A DNA stretch of 64,000 nt from Pteria penguin (taxonomy: Eukaryota > Mollusca > Bivalvia > Pterioida > Pteriidae): the NCBI GenBank assembly GCA_035048485.1, contig CM068587.1:34873816-34937815 (forward strand). The letters are read 5' to 3'. Made by a program: the position numbers and the translations under genes. The notes under the pieces are model-generated. The model was not told the origin of the DNA, did not search any database, and saw only the letters and a list, made by a program, of their open reading frames with translations. Positions within the stretch are counted from its first letter, which is position 1. Every line of letters begins with the position of its first letter. Below, in pieces: positions 1 to 11,464 of the stretch.

Positions 1-426
1 ATGTGTTCTTGCTCTTCAAAACTTAATCCCTGATGTAATTCCTAGCATTATAATATTCAGAACGTATTGAATCTTTATTGGATCATTAATTATATGTAAC
101 ATTGTAAATACAGATATACATGTGTATTTTCGTAGACTGAAGTTACCTGTACTTGCTCATTTGATATCACTGTCCCTCTTTATATGCGATGATAAACCTA
201 CAAATGTCTGCATATCTCCGCATTTAACAATATACAGTCAGTGATACTTTGTATGCATTTTGTCTATTCCTGTGTCGAAATTTCCATCAAAACTCACCCA
301 AGGTTATTTTAGCATATCAAGGGAAATGAGTACAGAGGATATGATCATGACCATTTTCAGTAACTGTTTATAATGTTGTTGTATGTTATTGTTTCGTATA
401 TAAGGCATGGTATTCCTTTAGCAAGA

Positions 427-542
427 GGCGGCGTGGTTCCATCAGTGCTTGGTTCGTGACCGATAGATCCCGAGTTTGTGTCCGTGAATTGTCGGTGTCC
501 TGTCTTTTAGATGAGACAGAACAGACCGAGGTCCCGCGCTGG
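427..542 (+). repeat. tRNA-derived SINE, degraded 5' half
   Basis: Shares the segment GGTGTCCTGTCTTT..GATGAGACAG..ACCGAGGTCCCG with the better SINE copies elsewhere, in the plus orientation. The tRNA-like head is eroded. Confidence 0.55.
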
Positions 543-1249
543 AGGGAAAACTATTTAGAACAGAAAGTTGCTAATAGGATTGTGGTTCTAGTCCTTCACA
601 TGGGACAAAGGGAATAGACATGGTCACTTTTCCTGTACACCTTTGCAATCGAGTATTGTGTTTCTCTGTTCTGTCGGCTTAGCGACCATCTTGACAATTT
701 TAAAACTGAATTTTCTGCGTCATTGTCGTATCAATTTTAATGGAATTGTACAGGAATGGAATATAAATGATGTCGAATGAACAAGTTAGAATGATGTTAT
801 CTATTTTAGGTTGTTGCTCTCTCTTTATAGAAATAAAGTGCTATCTTAGAAATGTTAAATTTATTGCTACATGACCTATAGGTCGACAATTTTAGAAATA
901 CATTTGTTGTGTAACAACATGCTCTATCGGTACATAGAGTTAACAATACGATTCCAATCATAAATACTCTTCACTTTTTTTATTTAATCATTGAAACTAA
1001 ACAACGTTAAAAGGTCATATTACCAAAATTTCTTTTGCGACTTTGCGACGGGTGTTGTATACAAGCAGAGGATACTTACTACTTCCGGACACCTGATCTC
1101 ACCTTAATTCGATTGTGGTGAACTTTTCTTGTTTACCTTCCAGTGACTGGACCTTTAGTGATCCACAAGTCGAAAGTTTGATTTATATATTATCTATGTA
1201 TTTGATTGCTGTATCATTATCACAATAAATGTAGCTGTTGTGCAGGAAA

Positions 1250-1600
1250 ATTGGTAAGGAGTCAAACGTCAAACATGTCTATTGATTTTGAAGTCTAATG
1301 TCAAGGTCACAACATCTGAACTTGAATAAAATTATAGTGAGAATATGGCTCCCCTCATATTTTCTTGATACCATACTTCAGATTCAAACTGAAACTGGAT
1401 GTACTTTAAGTTATTAAAAGATAAAAATGCTTATTGATTGTGATGACAAAGATCAAGGTCACTGCATAGGAACTTAAAAATGAAAGTTCCCGTCCGCATA
1501 ACTGTTATTGGATTCGCTCGAACCGATAGAGGGGACATGTATTGCTGTAATACTTTCACAGTGATGACTCGTTTTCATTAGTGTTACCAGTCAATTTATG
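1250..1600 (+). repeat. Dispersed 'aaggtcaaggtcac' type repeat, copy 1
   Basis: Has two spaced 'tcaaggtcac' cores after 'attgattttgaag' and 'attgattgtgatg', and ends with 'ggggacatgtattgctgtaatact'-like sequence. Related blocks occur at 25560-26400 and 43600-43870. Family identity is not established. Confidence 0.45.
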
Positions 1601-3297
1601 AGTTACTACATGTCCAAGATAAGTGTTCAGTTATACTTTTCAGAATATTCAGAAAGGTATGTTTGAATATTTTTAACAAATTAATGCATTTGTCTGTGTT
1701 AGATATTTTTATCATGACCTTGGCAGGTATGTTTACAAAACTATCTTGAAATTAATCTTTCCGTACTTTTTATTTGTATCTTATTTGTGCATTTAAAATT
1801 CCTTCTGGTTGCGGTCTTTCGATTTAAATTTTAATCTTGCAGTTTTAAAAGGACGAGTTGTACTTATATGTGGTATTAGAAAATTTTGATAACAGGAGTA
1901 CCTTTTATTTCTTAGACATTTAATAAAGAAATATTTTTTTCAGTTTTACAATAATGCATATCATAATGCTTGCTTTTTATACTATAAGTTTAAGGGTGTT
2001 TTGGCACCAAGATGGCAACATTTGATTTGTACAATGTAAATAATATTATATATTTTCTACTGAGGAGACCATGTTGGAGACGTATGGAAGTGTATAATAA
2101 TTTTATGATGTATTTACAAGAAATATATACTGCCCTGTGACATACTTGAAAAATGTGGGATATTAAAATATGACTACTCAATTATGCATATTCATATATT
2201 TTAAATATTTCATGGGACATAATTTTATTGTAAATATGATATGATATGATATGATTCTGAGTAAGGTTAGAAGAAGAACTGACAGATAGGGAACGAACAC
2301 CAAATGGGTGCCGCCCGTCCATCAGGTCAATAGCAAACTGGCACATATAAAATAAAATTGACACTCCAATAATCAGGTTTCTTTTCACCTAATCGTTTAA
2401 TCTGTTTCATTTAAGTGATGCGTGTACATTCACATGTAGAATTATGTCCCCATATCAATGGTTCGTTTGTGTAGAGGTTAGTAAGCAACTGATTTCCTGA
2501 AACGCCCTCTTTTATCTGCAAGGCAGAGATAATTCGCAACTCGCTATCTAAATTCTACATGGGGGTTTTGAATCAGTGCATCATTGTTCGATTGTTTTAT
2601 GGTTTTTCCCATGGTTTTTCCCCCCATTCGATCATACACTTTCATTTTGGCGCTCATACTCCAATAACGATCTTGATGCAAAAGTTCCCTGCAATCTGAC
2701 TTCTTAGATCGAATATAACATCATATTTTAATGTTTAAATTTACTTGGGGATCGGAAGGGAGGTTAAATACAAAAATTGAAACAATCATTTTTATATTTA
2801 CCATCCTTAAAGTAAGTTCAAAAATTAAAACAAAAGAGAACTCCACACTCCTCTGTCTGTAGATCAAAGCATTGTCTTTTGATGTAAGCGGGTGTGGAAG
2901 GGACCATACAGACACAATGTTGATTATCTATTAATGTACACATATATGTATACATGCGCTGATCCAGAGGTGAGGAGTACTTTTCACGCCCTTCAACATG
3001 GCTGGACACCCCCCACCCCCGGGAAACTTGTCTATGACAGACCCCTTTCAATTTCTAGATCTGCACCTGGTATATCTGTTTATCGTTAGCACGAATATAG
3101 TTCTATGTCGCATGAACAAATTATAAAAAGAAAATGAAAACCAACGTTTAATGCATATATATATTTTTTTATTTTGGCACCGAGTATCAATATCCACAAG
3201 AATACAATGTTAAAAGACGATTTTTCTCAATTTACCGTAGTTTCTGAATTGCTCGTTAACTGAATGCACTTTATCATTTTTTATTTCACTTATATTC

Positions 3298-3508
3298 GAT
3301 CTTTTCGTTATACAAGTTACTTCCCATTTGCGACGGTATCTGACGTAAAAGAATTATGACGTCAACAAATTCTATGGAAACTGATCTAAAACTCAGGGAA
3401 ATGATAGTCCACCAATGACGTTTTTTAATAGGAATTTGATGACGTCATAATAGTTTTACGTCAGACACTGTCAACAATGGGAAGTAACTCTGTTTGACGA
3501 AAAGACTC
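3298..3508. mobile_element. MITE-like inverted-repeat element with CRE-like cores
   Basis: The two ends are imperfect reverse complements for about 67 bases (left from GATCTTTTCGTTATACAAG; right ends at ..CGAAAAGACTC). Both arms contain GTTACTTCCCATT and GTCTGACGTAAAA-like blocks and end inside in a perfect TGACGTCA (3357-3364 and 3440-3447). There is no coding capacity. The short length and long inverted ends fit a non-autonomous DNA transposon. Confidence 0.7.
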
Positions 3509-3578
3509 ATTAGTGACGGCATCTTCCTGATTCAATAATGTTCCAAAAACTGTGAACTGTACGACGGACCCATCCGAA

Positions 3579-3899
<321 letters not shown>

Positions 3900-3900
<1 letters not shown>

Positions 3901-4790
3901 TAGTCCGAATTCTTCCTGTATAGATCTAGAGAGAATCGACGGGAATTGGAAAATCGAAATTCTTTTTCACTCACACCATTCACTTTGTTATTCACTTGTT
4001 TACATCCAAATCATAATGTTTCTGTATAAGAAAGTTCGATAAAAAGCCAATAGAAAGCGATTCTAAACTTCCTTTAGTCGACGTTTTCTGACAATAAATT
4101 CTAATTCAAATAAATAGGACGAAGTGACAAAAATGTTAAAATTTATTTGCTGCAGCACATATCGATCTTCCTGAAGACATTGTAGTAAAGATGTATAAAC
4201 TAGTGAGTGACAAAGCAAATTGAAAGTACAGTAATTAAATGTCCCGATTAAAAATCTGGTCAATTTATCTTAGAGGAGGAATTCAGGCCCTTGGGAATGT
4301 TGTTTTAGGTATCTGCTGTTTCGAACAAAAGTACAGTATATTGAAATTAACACTCACCTGATTGCATTTGTATATTTTGACCTTGAGATTATACTAATCA
4401 TTGTTATTTCAAGAAGATATATCTAAAATATGTTATCTACAGGAGGAAATAAGATTAAAATGTCCGCCCAATTATATTCCAGATTATGAAATATGACATT
4501 CTTATTGAATTTCATTTTTGTAGGATAGTTTGTTACATAATCTTGTGAGAAATGCGATTTTATCTGCGTCTTTTGTTTTGGGTATGTATTGTGCATCACG
4601 TTCTTACCAGCGCTACACAAGTGTGTTTGTGCCAGTGTTCTGTCGAAAGACCTTTGTTTTAAAACTTTTTCAGGCCAAAGCTAAAAGAATATTTGTTTAA
4701 TGTTCTTTGCCAGTGTCAATGTGAATGCCACAACTCGAATAAGTATTTTTCCACAAAATATACATTTGTACTATCCCATATCAATCTACT
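3900..4790. other. 3' flank of the membrane protein gene; nothing else seen
   Basis: AT-rich sequence with only short unsupported open frames. It may include distal 3' UTR of the minus-strand gene. Confidence 0.5.
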
Positions 4791-4796
4791 TTTATT
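4791..4796 (-). terminator. Candidate polyadenylation signal of the membrane protein gene
   Basis: On the minus strand this reads AATAAA, about 275 bases past the stop codon at 5069. It is the first good hexamer I saw downstream. Such hexamers are common by chance in AT-rich DNA, so this is only a candidate. Confidence 0.35.
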
Positions 4797-5068
4797 TCAA
4801 CCAAAAACAACGCCGTCTCTTTCATAATCATTTTGATTTTGCATGACTGAAAAGTGCAACGACCCCTACATTACTGTTATTATTTTCATTCCCTGCCAAT
4901 TCTTATAAACATAAAAACACCAGTCGGTAAAATTTAACACACATCGTTTTAGGTCTGGCCTTTAAAATGAAAACTCAATGGACATGTATTAAAAACGATA
5001 ATTTTAAAAGACAAAAAGACATTCAATATTTAAATATTCGTATCATAAATGCATTGAATTTGTACTTG

Positions 5069-6007
5069 CTATGAAGTTTGTTTAAATGTACAGAAAGTGT
5101 TATAACTTTCTTGCGGAATGTCGGCAATGTCGACGGAATCATCACTTATTGTTGTTGTCTCCGTACGTGTCGACGTCGTTGACGTCAACCGTTCGTACGC
5201 ACGAGGGACTCGCAGGAACGGTATCCTTTCATTCTCAATGGTCACCGTAGATTTAACTTGGTTAGAATTCAAACGTTTATCAGGAAAGAAGTCGTCGGAA
5301 TACCGGTTTAATTTGAAGTAGTCTGAGTCATCGTCTGAAAAGTCATCCTTTGCTGCACTGAAACGATCTTTATTGGTGTTTATAGTTAAAGAGCAAGTGT
5401 CGCCAGGAAACTGAGTGTCGGCGACGAAAAATCCATTACACGGTATTGTTTCCTGGAATGTTTTGCAGACTGATTCCTCATCGGACCTGAACCTTTCCGA
5501 TCTGCACCTCGATGACGTTCTAGAACTGCCAACGGTAATGTTTGATTTATCGTAAGTATTTGAACACCTTTTGTAATCCGATTTGTCTTGACAAATCCTC
5601 GAAATAGATTTCCCATCTGCACATATTACTTCCGTTTGCCTGGAGCAAAAAGACCCGGATGTACATCTATCACTCTTGTTAGATTCAGTTTCTTTCGCCT
5701 TAGTTGATGGTGGAGTTAATGAAAAATCTATATCTTTGCCACAATATTTTTTAAAGGCCTTTCGTAAAAGCGTGAATTCGTTTATTCGGGAATTAAACAC
5801 ATCGAGTTCTTCATAGATATGACAATCATATTTCATACTTTCAAGGTCCGGCGAGATTCTTGGAAATTGTTTATAGGTGTCGTTGTTGTCAAGGAGAGCG
5901 GACGACATATCGGTTTCGTCATACATTGCACTACGCTTTGACAGTATGCTGCGTGATATAGTCCCTTTCTTTACATACCGCCCAGAATGGCCGCTGAAGC
6001 TATGTCT
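5069..6007 (-). CDS. Membrane protein gene, last exon (Ser/Thr/Asp-rich tail)
   Basis: The exon follows acceptor TTTATTTACAG and adds 27 codons in frame before the internal Met at 5926, then runs open to a stop at 5069. At 312 codons it is the longest open stretch in the window. Its tail has many Ser/Thr clusters (for example LTSTTSTRTETTTISDDS) and acidic runs, suggesting a phosphorylated, unstructured cytosolic region. A Tyr-rich stretch (YDCHIYEEL) lies near the start of the tail. Confidence 0.8.
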   Translation of the reverse strand, partial: RHSFSGHSGRYVKKGTISRSILSKRSAMYDETDMSSALLDNNDTYKQFPRISPDLESMKYDCHIYEELDVFNSRINEFTLLRKAFKKYCGKDIDFSLTPPSTKAKETESNKSDRCTSGSFCSRQTEVICADGKSISRICQDKSDYKRCSNTYDKSNITVGSSRTSSRCRSERFRSDEESVCKTFQETIPCNGFFVADTQFPGDTCSLTINTNKDRFSAAKDDFSDDDSDYFKLNRYSDDFFPDKRLNSNQVKSTVTIENERIPFLRVPRAYERLTSTTSTRTETTTISDDSVDIADIPQESYNTFCTFKQTS

Positions 6008-8076
6008 CTGTAAATAAAATCAAACTTGTATAAATTCTATTTGTAGCATACTATATTATTGTCCTACTACATGACTTTAGTGCTTTTCTGTTAAAAGAGA
6101 TGTAGATCTACTTCATTTTTTTCTAACCGATCTACGTTTTCTAACACGTTGAAAGTTTTCCTGCATCTGAAAGGTTTAGTTACATATAAATCGTAACACC
6201 AAGTGATTACTCGTGTGAAATTACTTTCCTGGAATGTCGTATTTGGGAAACTCAATGAAAATCGTCTAAACCATAAACGAGGAAAAGGATCTTATCTCGA
6301 TATCTCTTCATTCCGACAAATCTATACATTCGTCTCCAGAGCTCATTCCTACCAAACGTGACGCATCTACCCTAACAGTGTTCAAGAAGATACAGAAATT
6401 TTTACGCCTATGAATGCGGGAATATGTTAATCATAAATGCTCTTTAATCCCCTCCCCCATCACCCCAACTCAGAATTAATCTATAAATGCAATTCCCCCT
6501 AGTCGAAGCACCTGCTCTAGAAGCAAAATCCTATTTGCTGAATCTGTAAAACATTAACAGAAATTCTGTCAACAATCATAGTAAAAGTACTTTTGTAATT
6601 TTCATCACTAGAAATATCCGACTCAGGTACACCCAATCAACTTGCCTTCCTAATAACACCATACATGCAGGTATAAGAGTATTTTCGTGTTCGATTAGCT
6701 TATGTTATGTTTACCTTTAAGGTGCAGTCACCGTCCCTGAACAAATGGTCTGCTTCACACAATGAGCAATCGCAGTGCTTTCCGAGTGCGTCAAGGGCCA
6801 TGCGACGTTTACGACAATGTCTTTCACGCCTGAAAAAAATGTTGTTACTTTTATTCTTTTCCCTAACAAAACCATTCAGCACTTTCAAAAAATGTTGTAA
6901 AATAAGATTTTTACATTTCACTGAACCTAGTTGAAAATACTCAAATCTTTTAATTTATCTTATGTTTTAAATTTGTATTTTGCATATGATAAAATATGTA
7001 CTGGTCGGGAAGGTAAATCCGGATCTGTACGATCGCTATTTTTATTACTTATTGATCATTTCAAGTAATTTTAATTGCACAGATTAAAAGGATAACATCT
7101 TTTTGAACTTTATACCAGTGAACATTTTAAAATTTGTTCATTTAATATAATTTTAAAAAACTGTTCGGACCTGCCTCGCGTCTAGAATTACCTCGTGTTC
7201 GAATCCAGTACAAGTTTTGTAAATGCTAATAAGTAATCTACGTATATAAGAAACCTGTGATAGCGGTCACCACTAATAAGAAATAACCTGTTCATATATA
7301 GGTCACCTCTGTATAAAGGTCACCACTTTTCATTCTTCACGTAGGTGACCCTTATACATAGGTTTTACTGCATTTTCATACCTTAGTTATTCATGGCGTA
7401 GCTTTAGAGAAATCATAAGTAATTCATGAAATGTGATGAATGAGATTTCTGTCAACATGGGGATTGTTATCGTTACATATACATGTAAGAAGTTATTTAC
7501 TGGTAATTACCACTCTCACTAATGTTTCAACTTCATTACGTAGTTGTCATTTTTTGACAGAAGAAATTCGAAGACAAGGCGAGTTCACTCCCTTGAATTA
7601 TAGATTGGCCTTTAAAACGATTTTCTAACCCGTCAGTATTCAGTATGACGTCTTTTTACAATATCAAATGTAATTTCTTTTTTCGACATTTTGTGCATGT
7701 GCAACATGTACCTGAATTGTAGTACAACTACGGCCACCATGAAAGCAAGAAACACCACACACGTAGCGATAATACCTCCTGCACATGCGCGGTTACACTC
7801 GGTAAAGTATCGATCGCCTGCAAGTCGTCCAGGAACAACATACATTTCCGGTACAGGAATGTCACAGCGGCGAGCAATCTGTAACAGGATGTGCAGCCCG
7901 TCTTCCGGTGGAAGTTTCGCCCGATAATCTAGTTTAAACAACAGTTGTTTGTTCCAAGGAGGAGGACATGGAAAATCATTCCAGATTGCGTACGGATCCT
8001 TGACGTATTTAGGAATTGTATTCTTGTAACAAGATGCATTTTTCATTGTCCACTTTTAACTCATGTCAGATTTGAT
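5069..8076 (-). CDS. Orphan single-pass membrane protein gene (3 coding exons seen)
   Basis: Three minus-strand exons (8076-7712, 6829-6715, 6007-5069) join in one frame with GT-AG introns of 882 and 707 bases. The coding total is 1389 nt, giving 462 residues. The start is the ATG at 8046, because an in-frame TAA lies 9 bases before it in the same exon. Residues 1-88 carry cysteines at 6, 27, 61, 84 and 88 and have no signal peptide. Residues about 89-111 form one strongly hydrophobic helix. It is followed at once by a very basic stretch (RRERHCRKRR), so the N-terminus is probably outside and the tail in the cytosol (type III topology). Residues 131-136 hold a CDCSLC cluster that could be palmitoylated or bind metal. 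The roughly 310-residue remainder is rich in Ser, Thr, Asp and Arg and looks disordered. I do not recognise the family; a receptor or adaptor is possible but unproven. The gene model is strong because all three phases agree. Confidence 0.8.
6715..6829 (-). CDS. Membrane protein gene, middle exon (juxtamembrane basic/cysteine segment)
   Basis: This 115-nt exon has a strong acceptor (TTTTTTTCAG) and a donor GTAAAC. It encodes the stop-transfer basic run and residues to about 150, including CDCSLC and DGDC. It enters in phase 2 and leaves in phase 0, matching its neighbours exactly, which is the main support for the model. Confidence 0.78.
7000..7176 (-). mobile_element. MITE-like repeat, copy related (inverted) to 47617-47813
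   Basis: Its reverse complement aligns along its length with 47617-47813: both share TAAATGAACAAA, CACTGG, AAAAGATGT, TGAAATGRTCAATAAGTAA and GCGATCGT. It lies in intron 1 of the membrane protein gene. Ends start like TGGTCGGGAAGGT. Confidence 0.6.
7230..7375. repeat. Short inverted/direct repeats with 'ggtcacc' motifs
   Basis: The motifs GGTCACC, GGTCACCTCTGTATA and GGTGACCCTTATACATAGGTTT recur in both orientations within 150 bases. It lies inside intron 1. Probably a degraded inverted-repeat element. Confidence 0.35.
7712..8076 (-). CDS. Membrane protein gene, exon with start codon and transmembrane helix
   Basis: The exon follows a good acceptor (TTCTTTTCAG) whose last base is 8077. It holds about 30 bases of 5' UTR, then the ATG at 8046. 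It ends at 7712 in ..TTC AG, with donor GTACAT, leaving two bases of a codon. These join the first base of the next exon to make AGG (Arg112). Reading on past the donor would add only about 27 residues before a TGA at 7633, so an alternative intron-retaining short isoform is conceivable. Because the exon starts at an acceptor, at least one non-coding exon must lie further upstream (higher coordinates); I could not place it. Confidence 0.78.
8056..8064 (-). promoter_or_regulatory. Two-codon upstream ORF before the membrane protein start
   Basis: The 5' UTR holds ATG AGT TAA, a minimal Met-Ser-stop frame that ends 9 bases before the main ATG. Its TAA is in frame with the main ATG. Short upstream frames of this kind usually lower translation of the main frame or make it depend on re-initiation or leaky scanning. 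That role is inferred here. Confidence 0.5.
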
Positions 8077-8199
8077 CTGAAAAGAAAATAAAACATGTGT
8101 TTAATCTTCATCTGTCATCTTTTTTAACACTTCTATCATTCGGATTATAGCATCTGTTGCTTTTGAATTTTACACTATGTTAGTTAATAAACTGATTAC

Positions 8200-8450
8200 T
8201 GCTTTATGTCACTCCACGATTATTTCGCGTATAATTTGACGGCATCTGCCTGATGCATTGCAGACAAATTTAGACCTGTGCAACGGACCCACCCGAAGCA
8301 GTGAGGGATCACTTGACTTGACACGCCTACCCTAACACGGGACCTCGGTTTTTATTGTCAAGACAGGATATCGGTGTTTCCGTGAGAGGAATCGAACCCG
8401 GAACCTTTCGATCACCAGACAAGCACCTCATCCATTGAGTTACATCGGTT
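8200..8450 (-). repeat. tRNA-derived SINE copy
   Basis: Near full-length copy of the main SINE in minus orientation: CGTCACTCCACGA-like tail, GACGGCATCTGCCTGATGCA, GGACCCACCCGAAGCAGTGA, then a tRNA-like head with box B GAATCGAACCCGG. It sits just upstream of the visible 5' end of the membrane protein gene. Confidence 0.85.
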
Positions 8451-9425
8451 TTTATTATGTTTGAAATCATGCCACAATTACGTGCCACGGATACAATCAT
8501 TATGTAAATACTGAAAATCCTGACGTAAAATTCTCGCATCTTTTCTCTATTGTTCAAAAGCACAACGTTGCATTGGATAACAACATCATTCTCATAAAGA
8601 ATTTTGTTAATAAATCAGTGCACCGTTTGATAATTTTGACAATCTATTAATTATCATTCTAGCTGCCGAAATTTGCTTTTTAATTTCGACTTTTTGAATT
8701 AATATTTATTGCAATGATATAATGAATTGTAGTAATGTAACATCAAGGGTTTGATTTATCAGTTTCCGTTGTATTCCAAAATATTCTTAACTCGGTTGAT
8801 GATTTACTGCACTAATTCGCAATAAACCAAATGCTTCTCCAACCGTGGAAAACATGCATAAATCATCACCAAGACGTAATTTACGACGTGTTTGTTCTGT
8901 TTCTCGTCCAATCGCATCATGTAATTCGCGATAATGCGTCGGAATATCAATATTTGAACGTGATTATCGAGTGATCATTCTTTTGTAAATTCAGAGATGA
9001 AGCGATAGAAAATTAACAGCTCCCTCTTATGTAGATTTTATGCTCAGTCTGTGTGGTCCTTAATGAGATATCAGAGAAAATCTAGACTACGGTCGTGAAC
9101 ATGCGCCCTTCTAGGGCAAGGTCCATTAGCGAAATTAATTTGACGACATACTGACGCCTTGTTGAGACTGAATAGTGTATGATTTATATATGGTATTTAC
9201 CTAGTAGTGTGTTAGAAGAATTGTATGGCAATTGTCCCTAGATGCACATAAGGTTTTTGCATACTGCGCTTGTGGATGATTGGACTTTTTTATAACTTAC
9301 GAGAACATTTTATCCTTACACAGAAGAGTCGATGCCATACAGACAATTACTTAATGTGTTTATAATGTATAGAAGTACATACACGCATTTATCCTCTTCC
9401 ATAAAGAGTGTCCCCCATAGTTTAG
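8451..9425. other. No gene seen
   Basis: AT-rich sequence upstream of the minus-strand gene. A non-coding first exon and promoter for that gene could be here or further out, but no clear TATA box or donor decides it. Confidence 0.45.
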
Positions 9426-9594
9426 GCGCGGATCCAGAAATTTTGTCGAGAGGGGTTCCACTCAAGTGAATTTTTTCCGAGAGGAGGGCCTCCCACGTTT
9501 TTGCGTGTATCAAATTACTTATCTTACATCGAAAAATATCAAGAAAAGTAATTTTTGCCGAATTTCAGGTGGATCCATCCCTCTGGATCCGCAC
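9426..9594 (+). mobile_element. MITE, GGATCC-ended family, copy 1
   Basis: About 170 bases bounded by GCGCGGATCCAGA at the left and CTGGATCCGCAC at the right, which form a terminal inverted repeat. The interior AATTTTGTCGAGAGGGG, TTTTCCGAGA and GCCGAATTTCAGGTGGATCC recurs in three other copies. No coding capacity. Confidence 0.82.
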
Positions 9595-10015
9595 ATGTAG
9601 TTACATTATTTCGTTACTCATTGGGTCAGTCTTTTACCATTATGATTATTTGTACGTTAATGTCTTATACTGGACCTTCATTTACAAGTTATGTCAAATT
9701 TTAAAGAAAACATTGATAATGAAATACTTTTATCACTGACTTGTTGAAAATGTCATCAGATACAATTAATGTATGCGTACCCAATTTTCTAGAAATGAGT
9801 TATCTCCCTTCAACAACATGTTTAGAACAAACGTTGTTGTTCCATTTAGAAGATAAAATTACCGATTATTTGTCCATGTACTGATTTTGTGCTGTAAATA
9901 AGGTATGATGAAGTGATAAAAGCATATATTGTGTCGAACCACTGTGACATGAAAATTGGTGTAACATCTGTTAATAGTATATTTGTTATATAACCCACTA
10001 ATAATCACAAGTTTA

Positions 10016-10021
<6 letters not shown>

Positions 10022-10049
<28 letters not shown>
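10022..10049. repeat. (CT)n microsatellite
   Basis: Fourteen CT units. Confidence 0.9.
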
Positions 10050-10159
10050 ATATGTTCTTTTCTGTCTCTCCTTTTCCAATATGTTTTAATTCTGAAATTA
10101 TCAGGCTCTAACTTTTCTCTCGAACAAAGATGATTTCAATCAATTCATAAAATAAATTC

Positions 10160-10320
10160 GTACGCAGATCCAGAATGGGATGAGGTTTGCAGATAATCCT
10201 TACGAAGGAAAATAATACAGAAAAGGTCATTGCTAACAAGTGCAATCCTCTTGCAAAGGAAAAGTTTAAATACAAAAGGTGGCATCCCCCTTTTCGAAAA
10301 ATTCCTGGACTCGCCTCTGT
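10160..10320. repeat. Diverged MITE-like relic
   Basis: Starts near ACGCAGATCCAGAATGGG and ends CCCCCTTTTCGAAAAATTCCTGGACTCGCC-like, a loose match to the ends of the GGATCC-type elements. The inside is not shared with them. Confidence 0.35.
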
Positions 10321-10382
10321 AATTTTTATAAAAGTCTGTATAATTTATTACAGCCTTTCATGAACTGGGTCGAATTACATTG

Positions 10383-10640
10383 ATTTATTAATTAGTGTTT
10401 TACGTCACTCAACGAATAATTCACGTATATGCATGGTGTCGGCATCTGCAATGCTTAAAAAATCTATACATTTGCGACGGACCCAGTCAAAGCAGGGGGT
10501 TCTTTTACCATCCACGCCTACCGTGGCATCATTTTTAATACTCTCCCACCCAAAAGACAGGACACCGGTGTGCCCACAGCCGGAGTCCAACTCGGGACCT
10601 TGCGATTACGAGCCGTGCGACCCATGCACTGAACCGGTGT
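10383..10640 (-). repeat. tRNA-derived SINE copy
   Basis: Near full-length: GTTTTACGTCACTCAACGA tail end, GACGGACCCAGTCAAAGCAG body, and a tRNA-like head with box B GTCCAACTCGGGACC, ending ACCGGTGTAGC. Confidence 0.85.
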
Positions 10641-11349
10641 AGCTTGGGTCGAATTTCAATATAATGCGCTATATACATTTTTCGGATATAAAACCTTTAT
10701 CAGTAGTGCTTGTCAAACGACTATACGACAACAGCAAAAGTTACAGTCAAATCAGTCTTGAATCTTATACACTGAATTACCGAGGTCTTGTTAGATGCTG
10801 AGTGATGGAAATGGGTCATTTTTATATTTTAGCATAAATTTGGAATTGTAATTGTGCACCAAATATACATAAAATATCTTTGAAGACCACAGGGTGGCAG
10901 TTAAAAATCCTTTTCGTAACAGAAAGAAAATAATCTGGTGGATATTTCAAATTTGAAATTCCCAATTATTAAGTACATATTCGATGCAAATTTGGACCAC
11001 TCTGTAAATACAAAAGTATAGAAATATATGAAATATTGCTAAACATACGAAACATTGTAAAATACGAGGAAAAAAGAAGAAAATACCAAAGACTTGAAAT
11101 GAGAAAAATTAAATATGCACTATGCGAATTTTACACGAGAAAAAAAGTGTATGTAACCAAATTTTGAGATCATGGGCTAACTTAATCTAATGCGCTTTTA
11201 TGGATGACGTAAAAATCCATTTACGACTGTTGTAAAAGTCAAACATGTTCGTTTGCTAAATCACATGTTAGCTGTTCACACCTACATGAAGACAGAAACA
11301 AAGTCATAAAAGAAAATCAAGATGCAAAAACAACATCCATGCAGCAGTT

Positions 11350-11464
11350 TAATCTCATTCCCGCTTAATGGGGGCATTTTCAAAGTGGCAGAGTTCGGCA
11401 ATCCTGTTCTCCTAATCTCATTCTCACCTAATGAGGTAATTTCAAAGTGATAGATTTCGGTAAC
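11350..11464. repeat. 63-bp tandem duplication (2 diverged copies)
   Basis: Two blocks share TAATCTCATTC.C.C.TAATG, TTTCAAAGTG and AGA.TTCGG.AA at matching spacing. Confidence 0.65.

Larger units (their letters stand above)
1..3297. other. Intergenic, repeat-bearing; no gene seen
   Basis: Contains a degraded SINE at about 427-542, a dispersed molluscan-type repeat at about 1250-1600 with 'caaggtcac' motifs, and a small stretch of tATGATa repeats near 2235-2255. The short open frames here have no recognisable protein features. Confidence 0.6.
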
